This document shows positions 16,906 through 24,461 of a stretch of DNA of 64,000 nt, one piece after another. Below the pieces are notes generated by a model. The model saw only the letters and a program-made list of their open reading frames with translations, searched no databases and had not been told where the DNA came from. A program made the translations under genes and the position numbers. This DNA comes from Bradyrhizobium sediminis (GTDB lineage: Bacteria > Pseudomonadota > Alphaproteobacteria > Rhizobiales > Xanthobacteraceae). The DNA lies in contig NZ_CP076135.1 of the NCBI RefSeq assembly GCF_018736105.1, positions 4,648,001 through 4,712,000 on the forward strand. Reading direction: 5' to 3'. Within the stretch, counting starts at the first letter, position 1; every line of letters starts with the position of its first letter.

Positions 16906-18049
16906 ACAGCGTCGCATACACCTCGCGTTCGAACTTTGCATAGGTGTCCATGAACCGCGGTTCGACGAAGGGCAGCGACTGCGTCATGATGACTGCGGCA
17001 ACGCCCTTTTTCGGATCGAACCAGTAGTGCGAGTTCAGGACGCCTGCCCAGCTCTGCGAGCCGGCCGACCGCATCCCCGGTACATCCTCTTCCATCCTCA
17101 GGAAGCCGAAGCTGTGTGTCCGTCGCGTGTCCGGGAAGGGATCGCAATCCGCCGTCAGCGGCGACACGCTCACCATCCTGCGGAAGTTCAGTCCCTGAAG
17201 GCGGTCCGCAAGCATCCAATCCACCGAGGCCTCCGAGAGCAACCGGCGGCTGCCGAGTTGGCCACGACCCAGGAACATCTGCAGGAACTTCATGTAGTCC
17301 GGGGCCGTCGAGTAGAGCCCGTGACCCATTCCGTAGAATTCCGGGTTCGACGGAGGGGCTATTTCGAAGGGGGCAAACGCGCCGTCTGCGCCGCGAATGG
17401 CCGCGGCAGCCAGCCGCTTTTGCATCGGCTCGGAGACCTCGAAGGCAGTATCGGACATTCCAAGAGGTTCGAATATTTCCTCGCGGCAGAACCGGTCGAT
17501 GCGCCGGCCGTCGATCTTCTCGACGACTTGCCCGAGCCAATCGATGCCAATGCCGTAGGCCCATCGCGTGCCGGGATCGCTCGCCATGGGATAGAACAGC
17601 GCGGCCTTCAGGCCGCTCAGGATCGTCGGATGGCCCGTAACGGTCAAATACTTTGCCACGTCTCCGTTCCAGAATTCATATTCGAGGCCGCTGGTGTGGG
17701 TGGCCAAATTGCGAACCGTGGCCCTGGTCCTGGGCGCGCGCATCACCGGTTTGTCGCCGTCGAAATGATCGAGCACCTTGATCCTGGCAAACTCGGGAAG
17801 GATGTCTTCGACGGGTGTATCGGGATTGAGCTTGCCTCGCTCAACGAGGATCATTGCGGCCGTGCTGCCGACCGCCTTTGTCATCGAGAAGATGCGGAAT
17901 ACCGTATCGATGGATGCGGCCTGGCCGGGCGAGCGCTGTCCCGCCGCTCCCGACCACCTGATGCCATTCCTGTCGCCAAGCATTGCGACTGCGAACGGCA
18001 CATCTTGCGCTCGCACGCTTTCGTCAAGCACAGCCTGCAATTTCGACAT
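16904..18049 (-). CDS. Serine hydrolase, class C beta-lactamase fold
   Basis: The 381-residue protein belongs to the beta-lactamase/EstB-type family (Pfam Beta-lactamase). The nucleophile motif S55-M-T-K58 is clear; a Tyr in WAYGIGIDWLG occupies the usual second position and QSWAG near the C-terminus resembles the third motif. Such proteins are mostly esterases or peptidases; there is no signal peptide, so a true beta-lactamase role is unlikely. The ATG at 18049 follows AAGGGAGGGACC. It is divergent from an AraC-type regulator that may control it. Its stop codon sits exactly on the MaoC repeat junction. Confidence 0.88.
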   Translation of the reverse strand: MSKLQAVLDESVRAQDVPFAVAMLGDRNGIRWSGAAGQRSPGQAASIDTVFRIFSMTKAVGSTAAMILVERGKLNPDTPVEDILPEFARIKVLDHFDGDKPVMRAPRTRATVRNLATHTSGLEYEFWNGDVAKYLTVTGHPTILSGLKAALFYPMASDPGTRWAYGIGIDWLGQVVEKIDGRRIDRFCREEIFEPLGMSDTAFEVSEPMQKRLAAAAIRGADGAFAPFEIAPPSNPEFYGMGHGLYSTAPDYMKFLQMFLGRGQLGSRRLLSEASVDWMLADRLQGLNFRRMVSVSPLTADCDPFPDTRRTHSFGFLRMEEDVPGMRSAGSQSWAGVLNSHYWFDPKKGVAAVIMTQSLPFVEPRFMDTYAKFEREVYATL

Positions 18050-18262
18050 GGTCCCTCCCTTGGTATGGCGATCCGCCGCCTTGTCGCGGCTGGCTTGACC
18101 AATTACCGCGCTGGCGCAACAGTCTAGATCGGGAGGACATTCGGGTCTTTGGCGCATGGCGCCGCCGCTTCGCAATTGGCGCAACCCGAAGCTTGTCGGG
18201 GCGTCATGTATGGACCCGCTTGGTCACTGGCCGCCACGGCGGCCAGATGAGGAGGTTTTCAT
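18050..18262. promoter_or_regulatory. Divergent control region hydrolase/AraC regulator
   Basis: Both genes are read outward from this 213-base gap. The 9-base sequence TGGCGCAAC occurs twice in direct orientation (18112-18120 and 18177-18185), 65 bases apart. Paired direct repeats are a common form of AraC-family binding sites, so these are candidate operators. This is inference. Confidence 0.35.
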
Positions 18263-19252
18263 ATGAGACGCACCGTATGGAATACCGCGAAGGTCGAGCC
18301 GGCCTGGCAATTCGACTACTATCGTTCCGGCCTGTGTGAATCCTTCGCCCATCTGACACCGCACAAGCCGACTGAAGGCGACAGGTTTTCCGCAACAGTC
18401 GAGCACTGGGGTGGCGGCGGCACCGAATTCACGTTTCTGGGGACCTCCTCCCATCGCGTATCGCGAAGCAGGCGCGACATCGCCAAGGTTGGGGACGATG
18501 ATTTCTACCTGAATTTCATCCAGCGCGGCGAAATGCATCTCGATCAGTTCGACGTCCGGCAGCTGTTGAGACGCGGAGATTTCGTTGTCATCGACAATGC
18601 GCATGTATTCGAGGCCCGGATCAAAGCGGATGGCGGTCACCGCCACCTGGCCTTCCGGATGGATCGCCGAAAGTTCTCCGGCGGCGCAATGGAATTGTCT
18701 CGCCGCCTGAAGAGCCACCCGCTGGCGCCGGCGCTTCGCCACACCCTGGCCTATCTGTGCCACATCGACCAGAACTGGGATTCGGATCACCTGACAAGCG
18801 TGATAGCGGCCATTGAAAGCCTGGTTTCCGTCATTGCATCCGGGGAAGCGCCGGATGCAAATCCGTCACGAGCGCACGCAACCCTCCACGACGTCCAGAG
18901 GATCATCTCCGCCAGGTTCGGCGACCCCGAATTCTCGCTTGACGAAGTTGCCGGCCGGCTGCGGATGCCCCGACGCTCTCTTCAGAAACACCTGCAACTC
19001 TGCGGCTACAATTTTTCCGCCATGCTGCTGGAGGCAAGGCTTGCGCGGGCGCATCTGATGCTGATCGGATCCAACGAGAACGCGTGCATCGAAGAAATCT
19101 GTTTTCGTTGCGGCTTCAACGAACTTTCCACGTTCTACCGCGCGTTCAAGAGCCACTTTGGAATACCGCCGGGCGCGCTCAGGAACCGGCTGGCCGGTCC
19201 GGAAGCCGGTTCCAGCGAGAGGCCAGCAAGCCATGGCGGGGCCGGGGAATAG
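18263..19252 (+). CDS. AraC-family transcriptional regulator
   Basis: The 329-residue protein has an N-terminal cupin-like ligand domain (about residues 25-180, similar to AraC_binding_2 proteins) and a C-terminal double helix-turn-helix (about 215-310). The second helix-turn-helix contains the family pattern ICFRCGFNELSTFYRAFKSHFGIPPG. It probably regulates the divergent hydrolase gene and itself. It lies inside the segment bounded by the MaoC repeats. Confidence 0.92.
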   Translation: MRRTVWNTAKVEPAWQFDYYRSGLCESFAHLTPHKPTEGDRFSATVEHWGGGGTEFTFLGTSSHRVSRSRRDIAKVGDDDFYLNFIQRGEMHLDQFDVRQLLRRGDFVVIDNAHVFEARIKADGGHRHLAFRMDRRKFSGGAMELSRRLKSHPLAPALRHTLAYLCHIDQNWDSDHLTSVIAAIESLVSVIASGEAPDANPSRAHATLHDVQRIISARFGDPEFSLDEVAGRLRMPRRSLQKHLQLCGYNFSAMLLEARLARAHLMLIGSNENACIEEICFRCGFNELSTFYRAFKSHFGIPPGALRNRLAGPEAGSSERPASHGGAGE

Positions 19253-19287
19253 GCAAGAGACGGCGCGACGAGAGGTCGGCCCCGGTG

Positions 19288-20118
19288 TCACGCTTTCCGA
19301 GCGATCAACTCGACTGGTGCGATGCGGCCATTGGATATGTTCTGGATCATATTTTGCACCTTGTCCGGTGTGTTCCGGCCCATCAAGATATGAAGCCCAA
19401 GAGGTGGCGGGCCATCCGCTGCCGCGGTTCTGGCGCGTAGCTGATCAAAGAACGCAAGCGCGAAATCACGCCGGTTACGTTCGGCAATGACCGAAAAACC
19501 GGCCGCTTCCAGCGCCTCACGGTATTGAGCAGGCTTCGCCACCGCACTTGACGTTGCCGTTGTTGCCCACGGAACAGGATACGTAAGCTCACCATCGCCA
19601 ACCTTCATGACGTCATAAATCCCGAAAAGTGCGTTTGATCGCAGCACACGGCTAACCTCCGAACAAAGTTTTGCTTTGTCGTCGATATTCATGCCTACGT
19701 GCAGCATGTATGCTCGGTCGAAAGCGCGATCGGCAAACGGCATTGCAAGCGCGCTGCCTTGGTGCAGTGAAATACTGTTGTCCAGCCCGACCCACCTGCA
19801 CAGGACCTTTGCGGTCTCCACATATTCGGGTGTCAGATCAATTCCAGTCACCCGACACCCATACCGGTTGGCAACAAAGCGCGCAGCTCCCCCAAGGCCG
19901 CATCCTACATCGAGTACATGCTTTTCCGGAGAGAGGTCGAGTTGACCGAGAAAATCTTCGGATGCCTGACGGCCCCCGATATGGAACTCATCAACAGGAG
20001 CGAGATCATCGACGGTCACGGAATTGATGGTTTTGCCAAGGGACTCGATCCCACTTCGGATTGCAGCAGCCAAGCCTCCATGCGTGTAGTGATCGGATAC
20101 ATCCTGCTGAGTTGGCAT
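19288..20118 (-). CDS. SAM-dependent methyltransferase
   Basis: The 276-residue class I methyltransferase has SAM motif I VLDVGCGLGG at residues 68-77, an acidic residue in VTGIDLTPEY at the end of strand 2, and later motifs around FADRAFDRAYMLHVGMN and VLRSNALFGIYDVMK. It resembles Methyltransf_11 enzymes of the dimethylglycine/small-molecule N-methyltransferase type, but the substrate cannot be named. GC content is lower than in the core genes around it. It converges on the AraC gene. Confidence 0.87.
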   Translation of the reverse strand: MPTQQDVSDHYTHGGLAAAIRSGIESLGKTINSVTVDDLAPVDEFHIGGRQASEDFLGQLDLSPEKHVLDVGCGLGGAARFVANRYGCRVTGIDLTPEYVETAKVLCRWVGLDNSISLHQGSALAMPFADRAFDRAYMLHVGMNIDDKAKLCSEVSRVLRSNALFGIYDVMKVGDGELTYPVPWATTATSSAVAKPAQYREALEAAGFSVIAERNRRDFALAFFDQLRARTAAADGPPPLGLHILMGRNTPDKVQNMIQNISNGRIAPVELIARKA

Positions 20119-20288
20119 GGTCCGCCTCCTGAAAAAGATAGATGTAATTTGGTGAGCTTACCGATCGCACGAGGCGCCGCCAATGTCCGTTTCGGGTCAT
20201 TCGCGACCGAGGCGCAGCGGTAGGAAGTCCGGCCATGTCCGCTATGCTGCGCAGGCAGAAGTGCATTCAGAACATCAGTGGCTCGGCC

Positions 20289-20325
20289 GCGCTTCCGACG
20301 CGCGTGCCCGGGATTCGAACACGCC
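20289..20325. repeat. tRNA-like fragment, right copy
   Basis: This is the second copy of the fragment at 16700-16743, with CGCGTGCCCGGGATTCGAACAC in the core. Together with the MaoC 3' end it forms the direct repeat bounding the 16.9-20.3 kb segment. Confidence 0.5.
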
Positions 20326-20337
20326 CCATGCCGCCCG

Positions 20338-20548
20338 ACCAGTACCTGAAATCATAAATCAGTATTGCTGCCCATCCTTCGAGACGGCCACTTCGTGGCC
20401 TCCTCAGGATGAGGTTTAAAACCTGTTGAAACATAACAACCTCATGCCCGGATGAGCGCTTCGCGCTCACTCGGGAGGAGCGAGCGACGCGAGCGTCTCG
20501 AAGCATGGGCAGCAAACGACTCACCGATCTGACATAGTTGGTACTAGT
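20338..20548. repeat. CTAGTACC palindromic element, copy A1
   Basis: This 211-base element ends in CAGTACC and GGTACTAG. Its core inverted repeat GCTGCCCATCCTTCGAGACG (20367-20386) pairs with CGTCTCGAAGCATGGGCAGC (20494-20513). Inner hairpins such as GGCCACTTCGTGGCC give a cruciform-like structure. Related copies lie at 21491-21667, 45105-45285 and, partly, 56355-56454. It encodes nothing. The terminal CTAG supplies the stop codon of the MaoC gene (20544-20546). Confidence 0.85.
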
Positions 20549-20978
20549 TCGGGAACTCCACCATCGCCTCCCCCGTCGCGACCTTCTCGCCGGTCTGGTT
20601 CTTCACCATGACGTCGATCAGGACCCAGCGCGAATTGGCGGTGACCTGCTTCGATTTCACGATCCCGGTGGGCTGGATGGTATCGCCCGGCCGGACCGGC
20701 TTGACCCAGCGGGTCTCGAGGCGGCGATGGATCGCGCCCGCCGGATAGGCCCAGTCGGTCAGCATCCGGGTGATCAGCCCGAAATTGTTCATGCCGTGCA
20801 TGATGATGCCGCCGAAATTGGTCTTGCCGAAATTGCCCTTCATGTAGTCGTCGTCGAGATGCAGCGGGTTGTAGTCGAGCGAGCCGTCGCAGAACAGGCG
20901 GATGGATTCGCGGCTGACCGCGAATTTCGGCCCGTCGATGGTGTCGCCGGCGTTCAGGTTTTCAAACGTTGCTGTCAT
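20544..20978 (-). CDS. MaoC-like dehydratase, subunit with catalytic motif
   Basis: The 144-residue single hot-dog protein carries the (R)-hydratase signature D35-YNP-L-H40 followed by GGIIMHGM. It is probably an enoyl-CoA hydratase acting on 3-hydroxyacyl-CoA or a related CoA ester. The gene for a second MaoC-type protein lies 20 bases upstream, suggesting a heterodimer. The last codons (FPN, TAG) run into the palindromic element, which provides the stop. Its last ~146 bases are duplicated at 16760-16905. Confidence 0.9.
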   Translation of the reverse strand: MTATFENLNAGDTIDGPKFAVSRESIRLFCDGSLDYNPLHLDDDYMKGNFGKTNFGGIIMHGMNNFGLITRMLTDWAYPAGAIHRRLETRWVKPVRPGDTIQPTGIVKSKQVTANSRWVLIDVMVKNQTGEKVATGEAMVEFPN

Positions 20979-20998
20979 GATTTTCACTCGCTCGCCCG

Positions 20999-21475
20999 TC
21001 ATTGCGGCCGGATGGTCCAGCCGCGGCCGGAGCAGATCACTTCGCCGTGCTGGTTGAAGAAGACGTTGTCGTGGACCACGAACAGCCGCTCGCGCTTGAT
21101 GAACTTGTCGAGCGCGCGCGCCTCGAGCCGGATGACGTCGCCCGGGCGCGCCGGAATGTTGTAGCTCCAGGACTGCCCGGCATTGACCGTGCCTGGTGAC
21201 CGCATCCAGTCGTCGGCGGGCGTGCAGGAAAACATCAGGAGGATGTGGATCGACGGCGGTGCGATCAGTCCGCCATAGCGGGTGGTCCTGGCATATTCCT
21301 CGTCGAAATAGATCGGGTGGTCCTCGCCGACCGACCTGCAGTACAGTTCGATCGCTTCCCTGGTCAGCGTGTAGGGGATGGTCTTGCGCGGCTCGCCGGG
21401 GACGATGTCGTCCCAGACCTTGCGCAGATTGGCGTGTTTCCAGAAATCGGTCTCGAAGGCCTCCGCTTGCGCCAT
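20999..21475 (-). CDS. MaoC-like dehydratase, partner subunit
   Basis: The 158-residue hot-dog protein resembles the N-terminal half of two-domain MaoC hydratases. It has YCRSVGEDHPIYFDEEYA, with D52-H53 near the active-site position, and APPSIHILLMF. It is probably the structural or substrate-binding partner of the 144-residue subunit encoded next. The start is an ATG at 21475 behind AGGGAGGGACGGC. The two genes are bracketed by oppositely oriented copies of the palindromic element. Confidence 0.88.
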   Translation of the reverse strand: MAQAEAFETDFWKHANLRKVWDDIVPGEPRKTIPYTLTREAIELYCRSVGEDHPIYFDEEYARTTRYGGLIAPPSIHILLMFSCTPADDWMRSPGTVNAGQSWSYNIPARPGDVIRLEARALDKFIKRERLFVVHDNVFFNQHGEVICSGRGWTIRPQ

Positions 21476-21490
21476 GCCGTCCCTCCCTTA

Positions 21491-21667
21491 CACCCACTAT
21501 CCGAGATCAGTGAATCGCTTGCTGCCCATGCTTCGAGACGCTCGCGCCGCTCGCTCCTCAGCATGAGGTTGTTGTGCTTCAACAGGTTAAACCTCATCCT
21601 GAGGAGGCCACACAGTGGCCGTCTCGAAGGATGGGCTGCAACACCTATTTGCGATTCCAGGCAGTAG
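21491..21667. repeat. CTAGTACC palindromic element, copy A2, reversed
   Basis: The core inverted repeat GCTGCCCATGCTTCGAGACG (21521-21540) pairs with CGTCTCGAAGGATGGGCTGC (21620-21639). The order of the two arms is reversed relative to copy A1. The termini are degenerate. It sits upstream of the MaoC pair and of the divergent amidohydrolase gene. Confidence 0.8.
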
Positions 21668-21762
21668 CCGCCTCAATCGTCATGCCGCCTTGCGGAATTC
21701 GTTATATAGTATAATCAATTCGCCAGAGTGTAAAATCAAGCGGCCCAGCCGGGGAAAACAAG

Positions 21763-22647
21763 ATGTCCAAACTGAAGCTGCCCAATATCGATGAGGTCGT
21801 GGCGATCGACATCCACACCCATGCCGAAGAGCCCTGCGGCATGCATGGCGACGACGGCTATGACGACTTCCAGGAGAAGATGGCCGACTACTTCAAGTCG
21901 CCGAACAAGCACCCGCCGACGGTTGCGGAGACTGCGGCCTATTACCGTTCCAAGAAGATCGCCGCGGTGATCTTCCCGGTCGACGCCGAACGCGAGACCG
22001 GATTCCGCCGCTACAACAATTACGAAATGCTGGAAATCGCCGCCGAGAATTCAGACGTGCTGATTCCATTCGTCAGCATCGATCCGCACAAGGGCAAGCT
22101 CGGCGTGCGCGAGGCCAAGAAGCTGATGGAGGAATACGGCGTCAGGGGCTTCAAGTTCCATCCGACCATGCAGGGCTTCTACGCCAACGACCGCATGGCC
22201 TATCCGCTGTATGAAGCCATCAACGACGGCGGCGCGATCGCGCTGTTTCATACCGGCCAGACCGGCGTCGGCTCCGGTATGCCCGGCGGCATGGGGATGC
22301 GGCTGAAATATTCCAATCCGATGTACATGGACGACGTGGCGGCGGATTTCCCCGACCTCAAGATCATCCTCGCCCATCCGTCGTTCCCCTGGCAGGAAGA
22401 AGCGCTGTCGGTCGCGACCCACAAGCCGAACGTCTATATCGACCTCTCCGGCTGGTCGCCGAAATACTTCCCGCCGATCCTGGTGCGTTACATCAACTCC
22501 ATCCTGCAGGACAAAATGCTGTTCGGCTCGGACTGGCCGGTGATCACGCCGGACCGCTGGATGGCGGACTTTTCAAAGCTCGACATCCGCGACGAAATCA
22601 GGCCGAAAGTGCTAAAGGCCAACGCGCGGAAGCTGCTGGGGATCTGA
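21763..22647 (+). CDS. Amidohydrolase-2 family metal-dependent hydrolase/decarboxylase
   Basis: The 294-residue TIM-barrel protein has metal-ligand motifs H18-T-H20 (DIHTHAEEP), a His in GFKFHPTMQGF, a His in ILAHPSFPW and an Asp in LFGSDWPVITP. The amidohydrolase-2 family contains aromatic decarboxylases (ACMSD-like, gamma-resorcylate) and hydrolases; the exact substrate is unknown. The ATG at 21763 lies about 95 bases after the palindromic element in an AT-rich stretch suited to a promoter. It is followed closely by a YbaK gene. Confidence 0.9.
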   Translation: MSKLKLPNIDEVVAIDIHTHAEEPCGMHGDDGYDDFQEKMADYFKSPNKHPPTVAETAAYYRSKKIAAVIFPVDAERETGFRRYNNYEMLEIAAENSDVLIPFVSIDPHKGKLGVREAKKLMEEYGVRGFKFHPTMQGFYANDRMAYPLYEAINDGGAIALFHTGQTGVGSGMPGGMGMRLKYSNPMYMDDVAADFPDLKIILAHPSFPWQEEALSVATHKPNVYIDLSGWSPKYFPPILVRYINSILQDKMLFGSDWPVITPDRWMADFSKLDIRDEIRPKVLKANARKLLGI

Positions 22648-22655
22648 AGCCGCGC

Positions 22656-23123
22656 ATGAGCATTGAATCCGTCCGCGCGTTCTTCGCCGAAAGAGCCCCC
22701 GAGATCGCCGTGATCGAATCGCCTGTGAGTTCGGCGACGGTGGCGCTCGCCGCCGAAGCCTATGGCGTCGAGCCGAGCCGGATCGCGAAAACGCTGTCCT
22801 TGCGGATCGGCGAGCGGGTGGTGCTGATCGTGGCCGCCGGCACCTCGCGCATGGACAACAGGAAGGTCAAGGCGTTGTTCGGCGGCAAGCCCAAGATGCT
22901 CGGGCTGGAGGAGGTCGCCGACATCACCGGCCATGAGGTCGGCGGCGTCTGTCCGTTCGGCCTGAAGACACCGCTGCCGGTCTATTGCGACCTTTCGCTG
23001 CGGGCGTTCGACGAGGTGGTGCCGGCGGCGGGCTCCACCCACAGCGCGGTGCGGATCGCGCCGATGCGGATGGCCGAGTTGGTGAAAGCCGAATGGGTCG
23101 ACGTGTGCCAGGCGCCGGCGTAA
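22656..23123 (+). CDS. YbaK/ProX-type aminoacyl-tRNA deacylase
   Basis: The 155-residue YbaK-domain protein is of the kind that hydrolyses mischarged aminoacyl-tRNA such as Cys- or Ala-tRNA(Pro). Visible family segments are RIAKTLSLRIGERVVLIVAAGTSRMDNRKVK and GHEVGGVCPFGL, including the conserved Lys and the GGVCPFG loop. It starts eight bases after the amidohydrolase stop, so the two are probably co-transcribed, though no functional link is obvious. Confidence 0.92.
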   Translation: MSIESVRAFFAERAPEIAVIESPVSSATVALAAEAYGVEPSRIAKTLSLRIGERVVLIVAAGTSRMDNRKVKALFGGKPKMLGLEEVADITGHEVGGVCPFGLKTPLPVYCDLSLRAFDEVVPAAGSTHSAVRIAPMRMAELVKAEWVDVCQAPA

Positions 23124-23207
23124 CCCGGATCGTCATTGGCGAGTTTGGTACCGGAACTCGAGCCTTGCTGGCTCCATGAGTGAAGTGCACCGCTCGCACA
23201 AATACCG

Positions 23208-23312
23208 CTGTCATCGCCCGGCTTGACCGGGCGACCCAGTATTCCAGAGAAGCTTGAGATGAACGAGAAGTCGCGGCGTACTGGATCGCCCGGTCAAGCC
23301 AGGCGACGACAG
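23208..23312. repeat. Long inverted repeat, family B
   Basis: The left arm CTGTCATCGCCCGGCTTGAC (from 23208) pairs with the right arm GTCAAGCCAGGCGACGACAG (to 23312), with a few mismatches, and each arm contains its own small hairpin (GCCCGG..CCGGGC). TTTTGATTTG follows on the plus strand. It lies in the gap between convergent genes, so it may also act as a terminator for the amidohydrolase-ybaK transcript. Confidence 0.75.
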
Positions 23313-23376
23313 TTTTGATTTGTGGCGGCCGCCTTTCCAGGCCTGGTTTCTTCCCACGAGAATGTGGAGGCGTCCC

Positions 23377-24366
23377 CTACCCGACCTTGCCGATCTTCTT
23401 CACCGCCGCGATCAGGCGCGCGGAATCCGCGGCGACGAATTTTGCGAATTCCGGCGCATCCATGTAGGCGACCGGACTGCCTGCGGTCTCGAACGTCTTT
23501 ACAACCTCCGGCGCCTTCACCGCTTGCGCCATCGCCTCGCGCAGCCGCGTCATGATCGGCGCCGGCAGCGCACTCTGCGCGAACAGTCCGGCCCAGATGT
23601 AGAATTCGACATCCTTGTAGCCGAGTTCCCTGAAGGTCGGCAGGTTTGGAAAACTCGGGATCCGCGCCGCGCCCCAGTTCGCCAGCACGCGCATCTTGCC
23701 GTCGTCGACCTGCTGTTTCAGCGTGCCCGGCGCCGACGCCATCGCCTGCACCGTGCCGCCCAGCAGCGCGGTCAATGCGGGGCCGGCGCCGCGAAACGGC
23801 ACGTGCAACAGCTTGATGCCGGCAGAGGCCGCGAACATCTCCATCGCCACATGCAGCGTGCCGTAGGGACCCGACGAGCCATAGGGAATCTGGCCGGGAC
23901 GTTTCCTGGCGTCGTCGACGAAGTCCTGCAGCGTCTTCCATGGCGCCGACGCCGGCACCGCGAGCAGCGTCGGATCGGCGAGCACGCGCGCCACCGGCGC
24001 GAACTGCGAGACTTCGTAAGCCACCGGGCGGTCGAACAGCCGGTCGGCTTCCGGCAATACCGCCAGCGACGACAGCGTCATCAACAGTGTATAGCCGTCG
24101 GGCTCGGCGCGCGCCGCCGCCGCGTTGCCGACCGAGCCGCCGCCGCCGCCGGCGCGGTTGTCGACGATGACAGGCTTGCCGAGGATTTTCTCCAGCGCCA
24201 GCGCCACCGGCCTCGCGGCGAGATCGGCCTGGCCGCCGGCCGGAAACGGCACGATCATGGTGATGTTGCGCGACGGATACGGACTTTGCGCGAGGGCGGT
24301 GTTCGAGAACGCGGCTTGCGCCAGCGGCAGCATAGCGGCGGCTTTCAAGAGTTCGCGGCGGTTCAT
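23377..24366 (-). CDS. Bug/TctC-family periplasmic receptor
   Basis: The 329-residue extracytoplasmic solute receptor of the tripartite tricarboxylate transporter type has an N-terminal MNRRELLKAA signal with twin Arg, possibly Tat. The family pattern follows: YPSRNITMIVPFPAGGQADLAAR, VDNRAGGGGGSVGN, PDGYTLLM, HVPFRGAGPALTALLGG and PNLPTFRELGYKD. It binds a carboxylate or aromatic acid, unidentified. There are no tctA/tctB genes beside it, so it is an orphan receptor, common in this group. A LysR regulator gene lies just upstream on the same strand. Confidence 0.92.
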   Translation of the reverse strand: MNRRELLKAAAMLPLAQAAFSNTALAQSPYPSRNITMIVPFPAGGQADLAARPVALALEKILGKPVIVDNRAGGGGGSVGNAAAARAEPDGYTLLMTLSSLAVLPEADRLFDRPVAYEVSQFAPVARVLADPTLLAVPASAPWKTLQDFVDDARKRPGQIPYGSSGPYGTLHVAMEMFAASAGIKLLHVPFRGAGPALTALLGGTVQAMASAPGTLKQQVDDGKMRVLANWGAARIPSFPNLPTFRELGYKDVEFYIWAGLFAQSALPAPIMTRLREAMAQAVKAPEVVKTFETAGSPVAYMDAPEFAKFVAADSARLIAAVKKIGKVG

Positions 24367-24461
24367 TGGTGGCTTCTCCCCGGGGATTTTGTTTTGGTTG
24401 TTGGGGTTAGCGTAACCGAAACAGCAGGGTGGGCAAAGGCGCTCTTCGCCTCCCGCCAAAC

